This document shows, in pieces, positions 33,616-40,454 of a stretch of DNA of 40,454 nt (the first letter of the stretch is position 1; every line of letters starts with the position of its first letter). Below the pieces are notes generated by a model that was given only the letters and a program-made list of their open reading frames with translations, made no database searches and was not told the origin of the DNA. Source of the stretch: Fulvimarina sp. (GTDB lineage Bacteria; Pseudomonadota; Alphaproteobacteria; Rhizobiales; Rhizobiaceae); contig PACL01000091.1 of the NCBI GenBank assembly GCA_002700095.1, positions 1 through 40,454 of the forward strand, given 5' to 3'. Both the position numbers and the translations under genes were made by a program.

Positions 33616-34208
33616 GGGTCCTCGTCATCGACAATTACGACAGCTTCGTCTTCAACGTCGCCCGCTACTTCGTCCGGCACGGGGCGCGGACGCATGTCGC
33701 GCGCAACGACGCCGTCGGCGTCGGGGACATCGCGGCCGACCCGCCGGACGCCCTCGTCGTGTCGCCCGGCCCCTGCGCACCGAAGGATGCCGGCATCTCG
33801 ATCGACCTTGTCCGTCAGTTGTCCGGCCGGCTGCCGATCCTCGGCATCTGCCTCGGCCATCAGGTGATCGGTGAGGTCTTCGGCGGCCGCGTCACCCGGG
33901 CGATCCGGCCGATGCATGGCCGCGCATCGCCCATCCGCCACGACGGCCAAGGGCTCTTCGCCGGGCTCGCCGACGAACCGAACGTGGGCCGCTACCATTC
34001 GCTTATCGTCGAGGAGACGCCGGCGATGCTGAAGCAACTGGTCGTCGACGCCCGATCGCCCGAGGGCGAGATCATGGCCCTCTCCCACCGCAACCATCCG
34101 ACCTACGGCGTGCAGTTCCACCCCGAATCGATCCTCACCGATGCCGGCGAGCGGATGATCGCGAATTTCCTCGAGCTGTCGCGGCGGTTCCATGACGTCC
34201 GGGGCTGA
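33612..34208 (+). CDS. pabA: Aminodeoxychorismate synthase glutamine amidotransferase (PabA)
   Basis: 198-aa class I glutamine amidotransferase supplying ammonia to PabB. The catalytic triad is visible: Cys in GICLGHQ and His-x-Glu in FHPES. The N-terminus VLVIDNYDSF is typical. The start is TTG at 33612, overlapping the pabB stop (TTGA) with a GGGGAGG site just upstream; no ATG or GTG fits. The same subunit often also serves anthranilate synthase, but here the context is pabB/pabC. Confidence 0.93.
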   Translation: MRVLVIDNYDSFVFNVARYFVRHGARTHVARNDAVGVGDIAADPPDALVVSPGPCAPKDAGISIDLVRQLSGRLPILGICLGHQVIGEVFGGRVTRAIRPMHGRASPIRHDGQGLFAGLADEPNVGRYHSLIVEETPAMLKQLVVDARSPEGEIMALSHRNHPTYGVQFHPESILTDAGERMIANFLELSRRFHDVRG

Positions 34209-35079
34209 CGTCGTCTGGCTGGACGGCGAATTCCGGCCCGTCAAGGAGGCGATCGCCGCCAATGACCGCGGGCTGCTGCTGGCCGATGGGGCGTTCGATA
34301 CCGCCCTCGTCCTCAACGCCCGCATCTTTCGCGGCGAGGATCACCTGGCGCGGCTGCTCGACGCCTGCGCGTGTCTCGGCATCCCCGTCGACGTGGGCAT
34401 GCTTCGGTCTGCGATGCACGCGCTGGCGCTCCGCTGCGGCGACGGCTCCATCCGGCTGACGGTCACGCGCGGCCCGGCGCCCCGCGGCCTCGCCTTTCCC
34501 GCCGAGCCGCGTCCGACCGTCTTCGGCAGCGTCGCCCCCCTCGCCCCGGCCATGATGTTCCGGCCGGTCTCGTTGGTGACGACGGCGATCCGGCGCAACG
34601 AAACCTCGCCGACCGCCCGGCTGAAGACACTGTCCTATCTCGACGCGGTGCTGGCGACGCGGGAGGCAAAGGCGAAGGGCGCCGACGACGCCCTGTTCCT
34701 CAACACCGCCGGCCGTCTCGCCTCGACGGCGCTCGCCAACGTCTTCGTCGCCGACGGCCACAGGCTTCTGACGCCCCGCCGATCGGACGGCGTCCTGCCT
34801 GGCATCATGCGCCAATGGCTGATCGATGCGGCCCCGGCGGTCGGGCTCGTTGTCGAAGAAACGGAAATCACGCCGCAAGCGGCCCGTGGACGCGCCATGA
34901 TCGCGACCAACAGCCTGCGCCTGATCGCGCCGGTCCCCCGGCTGGACGGCGATGCGATGCCGCAATTCCTGGCCGCCCGATCACTGGCGGCGCTGCTGTG
35001 CGAAGCAATCGCGGCGGAATGCGGACGCGATCCGCGCGACGCCGGCGCATCCCTCGCCTATCTGGCGCTGCCTGCCTGA
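34192..35079 (+). CDS. pabC: Class IV aminotransferase, probable 4-amino-4-deoxychorismate lyase (PabC)
   Basis: 295-aa PLP enzyme. The fold-type IV features are present: an N-terminal WLDGEF and DRGLLLADGAFDT segment, the PLP Lys in RLKTLSYLDAVL, and the ALANVFV phosphate-binding region. It would release pyruvate from aminodeoxychorismate to give 4-aminobenzoate, completing the pathway begun by the two preceding genes. The ATG lies 17 bp inside pabA. A D-amino-acid or branched-chain aminotransferase is possible from the fold alone, but position argues for PabC. Confidence 0.88.
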   Translation: MTSGADVVWLDGEFRPVKEAIAANDRGLLLADGAFDTALVLNARIFRGEDHLARLLDACACLGIPVDVGMLRSAMHALALRCGDGSIRLTVTRGPAPRGLAFPAEPRPTVFGSVAPLAPAMMFRPVSLVTTAIRRNETSPTARLKTLSYLDAVLATREAKAKGADDALFLNTAGRLASTALANVFVADGHRLLTPRRSDGVLPGIMRQWLIDAAPAVGLVVEETEITPQAARGRAMIATNSLRLIAPVPRLDGDAMPQFLAARSLAALLCEAIAAECGRDPRDAGASLAYLALPA

Positions 35080-35493
35080 TCAGCTCCGGCGAGCCGATCC
35101 GCCGGCAAGCAGCCAGGCCGGGTCGAACCAGGTGTCGGCTTCGCCGTCATAGGGGAGCGTGTTGATGTCCCAGTGCCGGACGAATTTTGCATAGGCGGTC
35201 CAGACCGAGGGGCCGCCGCCGATATAGACGACCCGGCCGGCAAAGCGCGACAGCACCTCCTCCGGCACCTCGTTCGAGCGGATCGCGACGATCGTCCGCT
35301 CGTCATGGGCAAAGTCCGGAAACGAGGCGACGGTCTTCGGCCCGGCAATCAGCACGTGGCCCCGAGTGATCTCGAAGAACCGCTCCACGTCCTCGACGAA
35401 GGCGCGCTCGGGCCGACCCTCCCAGGGCATGCCGCCGTCGAGGCCCAGTTGCCCGCTCCTGCCGATCGCGCAGATCACTCTCACATCAGCCAA
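35080..35493 (-). CDS. Dihydrofolate reductase-like protein
   Basis: 137 aa, shorter than the usual 155-170. Dihydrofolate reductase motifs are in order: AIGRSGQLG and GGMPW near the N-terminus, FFEITRGHVLIAGPKT, and VVYIGGGPSVW. It would reduce dihydrofolate with NADPH. The start is TTG 35493, with GGAG about 8 nt upstream; GTG 35484 is the alternative. It meets pabC stop to stop with no gap, so the two transcripts converge. The substitution of AGPKT for the usual MGRKT in the NADPH loop and the short length suggest a divergent copy. It is a folate gene beside folate genes, but its activity is less certain. Confidence 0.78.
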   Translation of the reverse strand: MADVRVICAIGRSGQLGLDGGMPWEGRPERAFVEDVERFFEITRGHVLIAGPKTVASFPDFAHDERTIVAIRSNEVPEEVLSRFAGRVVYIGGGPSVWTAYAKFVRHWDINTLPYDGEADTWFDPAWLLAGGSARRS

Positions 35494-35753
35494 TCGTTCG
35501 CTCCTCTGCAGTGGCGTCGTCGCATCCTGTCTGGGTGGATCGAAAAGAAATCGTAACCGCAGGCGAGACACCGATTCGATGCCAGCAGGAGCGACAATGC
35601 ACCTGTCCGGTGCAGTCTTTCCCGTTCCAGATCAGAGACTTCTCGCCTCCGGCGGGCTTCCGCAAACAACCGTCAGCGGCGGCCAAACCCCATGGACAGC
35701 CAGTGCTTTTGGCCGGAACCAACCCGCAAACGGCGGATTAGTAAAGCATTTAA

Positions 35754-36266
35754 ATGATCCCGCGTCCTGATTGGCTCAATAAGCCAGGAACAGATCCACC
35801 GAGATGGTTGCGTCAAGACATGCTGACTCACTCGCCGCCCGTCATCGTTCCCTCGCTTCTGTCGATCTCGAAGTCGACGCGAGCGTTCTTGACGCTCCTG
35901 CTCGTTGAAATCGAACTCCATCCGGGCCAGGACCAGCTCCTCGACCGGCTTGAAATGGAGAACCCCGTCGACGTCTCCACACTTGCCGATCTTTTAGCAG
36001 TGCGTCCTTCGACAGTTTCCAAGATGCTCGATCGCCTGATCGAGCGCGGGCTTGTGTCTAGGTCCTCCAATGCCCGCGACGCCCGCCGCACCATGGTGCA
36101 TCTGACGCCCGAAGGGCTCGAGGCCCAGCGCAAGGTCCGCGATATCTGGAACAAGCTCGAGGCCGATCTCACCTCTGCCCTCACTCAGGACGAGATCGCG
36201 TTGCTCGACGATTCGCTCTACAGGGCCGGCGACATTCTGAGCCAGAAGCTCCGCCGCCTGCGCTGA
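35754..36266 (+). CDS. MarR-family transcriptional regulator
   Basis: 170 aa. A winged helix-turn-helix of MarR type spans about 55-125: VDVSTLADLLAVRPSTVSKMLDRL, then GLVSRSSNARDARRT, with the characteristic D-x-R-R wing, flanked by dimerisation helices. ATG 35754 has no clear ribosome site; ATG 35820 is a shorter alternative that keeps the whole domain. The aldose epimerase gene follows after 196 nt on the same strand. The effector and targets are unknown. Confidence 0.9.
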   Translation: MIPRPDWLNKPGTDPPRWLRQDMLTHSPPVIVPSLLSISKSTRAFLTLLLVEIELHPGQDQLLDRLEMENPVDVSTLADLLAVRPSTVSKMLDRLIERGLVSRSSNARDARRTMVHLTPEGLEAQRKVRDIWNKLEADLTSALTQDEIALLDDSLYRAGDILSQKLRRLR

Positions 36267-36462
36267 GGGATCACCAGATCGGCGCTTCGCCGGGCGGCAG
36301 CGGTTCTCAGACCAGGCTCGATCCGGCTTTGCGACCGGATAGGACAGCAAGGTCGCAGCAGCTTGGAAAACTTCGACCTTGCGCCCGGGAGCGTCTTCGT
36401 CTTCACGCGCCGGGCCCTATCTGACCCTGCCGTCAACGGCTGGCATGCAGGGTGAGAGTTTC

Positions 36463-37458
36463 ATGGACGAGGCGTCCTTCACGATCGAACACGACGGCAT
36501 GAGCGCCGAGATCCTGCCTCTCGGCGCATCCCTCGTCGCATTGCGTCCCCGCGGCGCCGGGCATTCGATGGTCCTCGGTCTTCGCCCGGGCGGATACGGT
36601 GCCGCGAACCGGGCCTATGTCGGGTCGAGCGTCGGTCGCTTCGCCAACCGCATCGCCTCCGGCCGGTTCGCGCTCGATGGCCAGGAGTTCTCGACGCCGG
36701 TCAATGATGGCCCCCACCACCTGCATGGCGGCCCCGCCGGCTTCTCGACACGGCCGTGGTCGCTGGTCTCGCGCACCTCGTCGGAGGCGGTGCTGGCGCT
36801 GCGTTCGGACGACGGAGACGAGGGCTATCCGGGCCGCGTCGACGCCAGGGTGATCTTCACGGTTGTCGCGGGCGACGAGTTGCAGATCGCCTACGAGGCG
36901 GTGACCGACCGCCCGACCATCGTGAACCTCACCTCGCATCTCTATTTCAACCTTGCCGGCGGCGGTGACATTCTCAACCACCGGCTCACGGTCGCGGCCG
37001 ATCACTATCTGCCGATCGACGAGACGACGATTCCGACGGGAGAGATCGCACCGGTCGAGGGCACGCGATTCGACTTTCGCCGCGGACGCCGGCTTGCCGA
37101 GCGCCCCGAAGGTCTCGACCACAATTTCTGCCTGGCCTCGCAGCGCAGCGCCGATCTGCGCGCGGCGGCGACTCTCGTCTGCGAGGCTTCCGGCTGGACG
37201 GTCGAGATGACGACCAGCGAGCCGGGCCTGCAGGTCTATGACGGCGCCAAGTTTGATGGGTCGCAGGAGAACGCGGCGGGAGCCCCTCTTCAGGCCTTTG
37301 CCGGGCTAGCGCTGGAGCCGCAGGTATGGCCCGACACGCCGAACCGGCCGAGCTTTCCCTCCGCCCTTCTCCTGCCGGGAGAGACTTATCGCAACGTCTC
37401 GCGCTACCGGTTCATCAACGGTTCATCTCCCATAGTGCATCAGGGCGGCGCAGCATAA
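36463..37458 (+). CDS. galM: Aldose 1-epimerase (mutarotase)
   Basis: 331-aa cytoplasmic enzyme interconverting alpha and beta anomers of aldoses. Family motifs are NRIASGRF, NDGPHHLHGG with the first active-site His, LTSHLYFNLAG with the catalytic His, GLDHNF, and LALEPQVWPD with the catalytic Glu. ATG 36463 has GGTGAGAG upstream; ATG 36445 is in frame and less likely. It precedes opgG by about 100 nt, but a shared transcript is uncertain. Substrate specificity cannot be read from sequence. Confidence 0.92.
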   Translation: MDEASFTIEHDGMSAEILPLGASLVALRPRGAGHSMVLGLRPGGYGAANRAYVGSSVGRFANRIASGRFALDGQEFSTPVNDGPHHLHGGPAGFSTRPWSLVSRTSSEAVLALRSDDGDEGYPGRVDARVIFTVVAGDELQIAYEAVTDRPTIVNLTSHLYFNLAGGGDILNHRLTVAADHYLPIDETTIPTGEIAPVEGTRFDFRRGRRLAERPEGLDHNFCLASQRSADLRAAATLVCEASGWTVEMTTSEPGLQVYDGAKFDGSQENAAGAPLQAFAGLALEPQVWPDTPNRPSFPSALLLPGETYRNVSRYRFINGSSPIVHQGGAA

Positions 37459-37566
37459 AATGGCCGTCGACGCTCGGACGAATAAATTTGATGCTGCATC
37501 GCAACGCCGCTATCCAACCGTCGCATTTGTGGGTATTTTGAACCCCGTCTTCGACCGCTAAATCAG

Positions 37567-39189
37567 ATGTTTGCCGTGAAAATTCCGCGTATCGATTCCC
37601 GTCGAACGGCCCTGAAGCTCGGCCTTGCAGCCGCATGCGGCGCAGCATTTCCGGGGAGTCTGCTGGCGAGCCGGAAGGCGGGTGCCCAGGAGAGCGGGGA
37701 GCCGTCCACCGTCGGCTCGCAGGAGCAACCGTTCAGCTTCGACGTCCTGTCGGCGAGGATGGAGCAGCAGGCCCGGGAAGACTACCGGGCACCCGAATCC
37801 ACCCTGCCGGACGTCGTCGCCAATCTCAGCTACGATCAGCACCGGGCGATCCGCTTTCGTCCTGAGCAGGCGCTGTGGCGGGCCGAGCCCGGCGAGTTCC
37901 ACCTCCAGGCGTTCTATCCGGGCTGGGTGTTCAAGGACACGACGAGGATCTTCATCGGCACGGACGGCGTCTACTCCCAGCACGTCTTCGGTTCGTCCGA
38001 CTTCGAATACCGCCCGCCCCTCGACCCCTCGCAGTTCCAGACGCTCGATCTGGGCGGCGTCGCCGGTTTCCGGATCCATGCGCCGCTGCAGCGGCCCGAC
38101 TATTTCGACGAGCTCGTCACCTTTCTCGGGGCCAGCTACTTTCGCGCCCTCGGCACCGGCTCGCGCTACGGGCTGTCGGCGCGCGGCCTGGCCATCAACA
38201 CCGCGACGTCGGAGACGGAAGAGTTCCCGCGCTTTTCCGCCTTCTACATCGATCAGCCGCAACCCGCGGACGCCTCGATCCGCATCATGGCGGAGCTGCA
38301 CAGCCAGAGCCTGACGGGCGCCTATCTGTTTGTCATCACGCCCGGCCACACGACCACGATCGAGACCACCTGCCGGCTCTACCCGCGCACGGACATCACC
38401 CGGCTCGGCATCGCGCCGCTGACTTCGATGTACACCTTCGGCGAGAACGACCGCAGCGACCACGACGACTTCCGACCCGAGGTTCACGACAGCGATGGCC
38501 TCATGGTGATCCGCGCCGACGGCGAGGAGATGTGGCGCCCGCTCAAGAACCCGCAGACGCTGGCCCTGTCCTATTTCCAGGAGAGCAGCCCGCGCGCGTT
38601 CGGCCTGCTGCAGCGCGACCGTGACTTCTCCCACTACCAGGACACCGAAGCCCGTTACGATCTGCGCCCCTCGCTGATGATCGAGATGCTGGGCGACTGG
38701 GGCAATGGCGTGATCGAGCTTGTCGAGATCCCGACGGACTCCGAGGCGAACGACAACATCGTCGCCTTCTGGGTGCCGGAGACAAAGGCGACTGCCGGCT
38801 CGGCCATGGAGTTCCGCTACCTGATGAAGTGGGGGCTCTCCACTATGGACGAGACCTTGATGGCGCGGGTGTCAGGTACCTATGTGGGGGTCGGCGGCAA
38901 CGCTGCCGAGGCCAACGAGAACCCGTCCAGCCGGCGCTTCGCGATCAATTTCACCGGCGGCTCGATCCACAATCTGCCGCCCGACGCCAAGCTCGATCCG
39001 CTGGTCGACATGCCGTCCAACGCGCGGCTTCTGGACAGCAGTCTGTCGAGGCTTCCGGATGGCGGCTGGCGGCTCTCGCTCGAGATCGAGCGAGACGATG
39101 ACCAGCCAGTCGAGCTTCGCGTGAAACTTTCCATGCTGCAGCGCATTGTAAGCGAAACGTGGCTATATCAATGGACGAGTACGACATGA
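37567..39189 (+). CDS. opgG: Periplasmic glucan biosynthesis protein OpgG/OpgD (MdoG family)
   Basis: 540-aa periplasmic protein for osmoregulated glucan synthesis. The N-terminus has a twin-arginine motif SRRTALK at about residues 11-17 and a hydrophobic stretch ending near AGA (about 40), so export is by Tat, as for OpgD. The MdoG domain (about 55-535) includes YDQHRAIRF, the FYPGWVFKD segment and LGASYFRALG. An unknown ORF overlaps its stop by 4 bp, and opgH follows. The Tat signal favours OpgD-type naming, but in a single-copy alphaproteobacterial locus opgG is the usual name. Confidence 0.9.
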   Translation: MFAVKIPRIDSRRTALKLGLAAACGAAFPGSLLASRKAGAQESGEPSTVGSQEQPFSFDVLSARMEQQAREDYRAPESTLPDVVANLSYDQHRAIRFRPEQALWRAEPGEFHLQAFYPGWVFKDTTRIFIGTDGVYSQHVFGSSDFEYRPPLDPSQFQTLDLGGVAGFRIHAPLQRPDYFDELVTFLGASYFRALGTGSRYGLSARGLAINTATSETEEFPRFSAFYIDQPQPADASIRIMAELHSQSLTGAYLFVITPGHTTTIETTCRLYPRTDITRLGIAPLTSMYTFGENDRSDHDDFRPEVHDSDGLMVIRADGEEMWRPLKNPQTLALSYFQESSPRAFGLLQRDRDFSHYQDTEARYDLRPSLMIEMLGDWGNGVIELVEIPTDSEANDNIVAFWVPETKATAGSAMEFRYLMKWGLSTMDETLMARVSGTYVGVGGNAAEANENPSSRRFAINFTGGSIHNLPPDAKLDPLVDMPSNARLLDSSLSRLPDGGWRLSLEIERDDDQPVELRVKLSMLQRIVSETWLYQWTSTT

Positions 39190-39506
39190 CGACCCTCCCG
39201 AACGATCATAACGTACGCAACGACATGAATTGCGGCGCCCTCATCGGTCGCGCCGACCTCTCCGACGACGTCGTGATCGAGGCGGTGAAGAACCGTCTCG
39301 CCGCAAAGGCGCGCTCGAGCGAGGATGCCGAAAGCATCGTGAATGCCGCGATGGCAGGCGACGCGCAAGCCATGTCCATCCTGCGGACGATCCAGGTGCC
39401 GGCCCCGACTGTACGGCTGGCTATGCCGGCCCAGCCCCTGACCCGCGAGCGTCAGCGCCGCGGTTTCCCGGTCCCTGTCATCCGCTTTTCCTGGAACCGT
39501 GGTTGA
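39186..39506 (+). CDS. Unknown 106-aa protein between opgG and opgH
   Basis: ATG 39186 overlaps the opgG stop (ATGA), suggesting translational coupling; ATG 39171 is an in-frame alternative. The product has no signal peptide or membrane segment. It has a predicted helical middle (about 25-65, VVIEAVKNRLAAKARSSEDAESIV) and a basic, Pro-rich tail. I recognise no family. Coupling and codon use look genuine. A role in regulating the glucan synthase would fit its place but is inference. A spacing of 163 nt separates it from opgH. Confidence 0.55.
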   Translation: MTTLPNDHNVRNDMNCGALIGRADLSDDVVIEAVKNRLAAKARSSEDAESIVNAAMAGDAQAMSILRTIQVPAPTVRLAMPAQPLTRERQRRGFPVPVIRFSWNRG

Positions 39507-39669
39507 GGCAGGCGACTGACCGACCTGCCGTCCGGGCGGCCCTGCCGACATCCCGATGTGGAGGCTTCGGCGAAGTTGCCCTATATCCTCGACCTGTCGC
39601 AGGAACGGTCGAAGCCGGCTTTGACGCACGATGCCGGCATCCGCTTGCCTGCGCCGCGAGGACGAATTG

Positions 39670-40454
39670 ATGGCTCTGAGGCGATTTGCATTCGTGCTGG
39701 CGGCCGTGGCGCTCGCCACCGTTGCCGCATGGCTGTTTTTCGTGGTCGTGACGGCCAACGGCATCACCTACCTGCATATCGCGCAGATCACGCTCCTGTT
39801 GATCTGCTGCCTCTGGTTGTCCTGGGGGTTCAACACGGCGCTGGCCGGCATCGTCAGCCGCGACAGGCTGCCGGAGCCCGAGAAGCGCCCGAGGCCCGCG
39901 ACCAGCCGGACGGCGGTCCTGATGCCGGTCTACAACGAAGATGTGCGGGCGGTCTTCGCCCGCGTCGCGGCCATGTACGAGGAGCTGCGGCGGTCGCCGG
40001 ATTTCCAGCGCTTCGACTTCTATATCCTGTCGGATTCCACCAAGTCTGAGAATGTCGCCGAGGAACGCCGCGTCCACGATCTTCTGGTCGCCGAACTCTC
40101 CGCCGCCGGCCGGCTCTACTACCGCAATCGCGAACAGAACATTGGTCGCAAGGCCGGCAACATCGCCGACTTCGTGACCAACCATGGCGGCGCCTACGAC
40201 TACATGCTGATCCTCGACGCCGACAGTCTGATGCGGGCTGAGACGATCATCGAGATGGCGGGACGGATGGACGAGGATCCGGAACTCGGATTGCTCCAGA
40301 GTCAGCCGCTGATCATCGGCCGGCGGACGCCGTTCGGCCGCGCGCTGCAGTTCTCGGCTGCCCTCTTCTCGCCGATCTTCTCGCGCGGCATCGCAGCCCT
40401 GCAAGGACGCGAGGGACCCTTCTGGGGCCACAACGCCATCATCCGCGTGCGCGC
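39670..40454 (+). CDS. opgH: Glucan glucosyltransferase OpgH (MdoH), 5' part only
   Basis: The first 261 residues of an inner-membrane family 2 glycosyltransferase that polymerises UDP-glucose into the beta-1,2 backbone of periplasmic glucans. The gene runs off the window, so the remaining two thirds are missing. Two membrane segments (about 5-27 and 38-60) precede the catalytic domain, with VLMPVYNED and the metal-binding DADS (LILDADSLM), then GHNAIIR. ATG 39670 has a GAGGA site upstream; ATG 39631 is in frame. It pairs with opgG. Confidence 0.93.
   Translation, partial: MALRRFAFVLAAVALATVAAWLFFVVVTANGITYLHIAQITLLLICCLWLSWGFNTALAGIVSRDRLPEPEKRPRPATSRTAVLMPVYNEDVRAVFARVAAMYEELRRSPDFQRFDFYILSDSTKSENVAEERRVHDLLVAELSAAGRLYYRNREQNIGRKAGNIADFVTNHGGAYDYMLILDADSLMRAETIIEMAGRMDEDPELGLLQSQPLIIGRRTPFGRALQFSAALFSPIFSRGIAALQGREGPFWGHNAIIRVR

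Noticed and set aside
36349..36380. 7-bp inverted repeat upstream of galM as a MarR operator
   Set aside because: The 18-nt spacing between arms is too wide for a MarR site, and hairpins of this size are common in GC-rich DNA.
1..40454. CRISPR array, insertion sequence or phage genes
   Set aside because: No regularly spaced repeats, transposase motifs, terminal inverted repeats or phage structural genes were seen on reading both strands.

Overview
The window is GC-rich (roughly two thirds G+C by eye) and reads as a chromosomal segment of an alphaproteobacterium, most likely a Hyphomicrobiales/Rhizobiales relative. The basis is the codon use, the osmoregulated-glucan genes opgG/opgH, a potassium-independent set of rhizobial-style ABC and regulator genes, and the many 4-bp ATGA-type gene overlaps. 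The taxonomic call is an inference. No plasmid or phage hallmark genes were seen.

Region 1 (1-5.9 kb) is a defence island. On the minus strand lie hsdM, hsdS and a DUF3883 PD-(D/E)xK-type protein; no hsdR is in view. Divergently, on the plus strand, lie an Mrr-type nuclease with an EVE/PUA-like N-terminus and, 7 nt behind it, an AT-richer gene whose product has the motif order of a class III nucleotidyl cyclase of the Pycsar type. This nuclease-plus-cyclase pair is my best candidate for an undescribed immune system. A tRNA-Ser(CGA) gene closes the region.

Region 2 (6.4-13.0 kb) is a periplasmic flavin redox module on the minus strand: a small PepSY protein, an Asp-rich secreted protein, a DUF2271 protein, a PepSY-TM/flavodoxin/ferredoxin-reductase fusion, and the flavin transferase ApbE. 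It is divergent from an OmpR-type response regulator and histidine kinase. The 150-bp promoter region between them carries a symmetric dyad built from CTGA repeats spaced 11 bp.

Region 3 (13.0-19.7 kb) starts with about 1 kb of decayed DNA, then a NarL-type two-component system with a roughly ten-segment membrane sensor. After it come a TbpB-like surface lipoprotein and a Slam (DUF560) outer-membrane exporter, a likely export pair.

Region 4 (19.9-22.1 kb, minus strand) is a phospholipid module: a CDP-alcohol phosphatidyltransferase with substituted signature residues, an acyltransferase and a CdsA-like cytidylyltransferase.

Region 5 (22.5-29.6 kb, minus strand) is a catabolic locus: a KdgK-like kinase, a PotABCD-like ABC importer, a LacI regulator and a GpdQ/CpdA-like phosphodiesterase. 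A perfect 16-bp palindrome sits just upstream of the ATPase gene and is a good operator candidate. An SH3b/coiled-coil secreted protein and a small lipoprotein follow to the right.

Region 6 (32.2-35.5 kb) is pabB-pabA-pabC, meeting a short dihydrofolate reductase gene end to end, so folate-pathway genes converge here. Region 7 (35.7-40.5 kb) holds a MarR regulator, aldose 1-epimerase, opgG with a Tat signal, an unknown 106-aa ORF coupled to opgG, and the truncated start of opgH.
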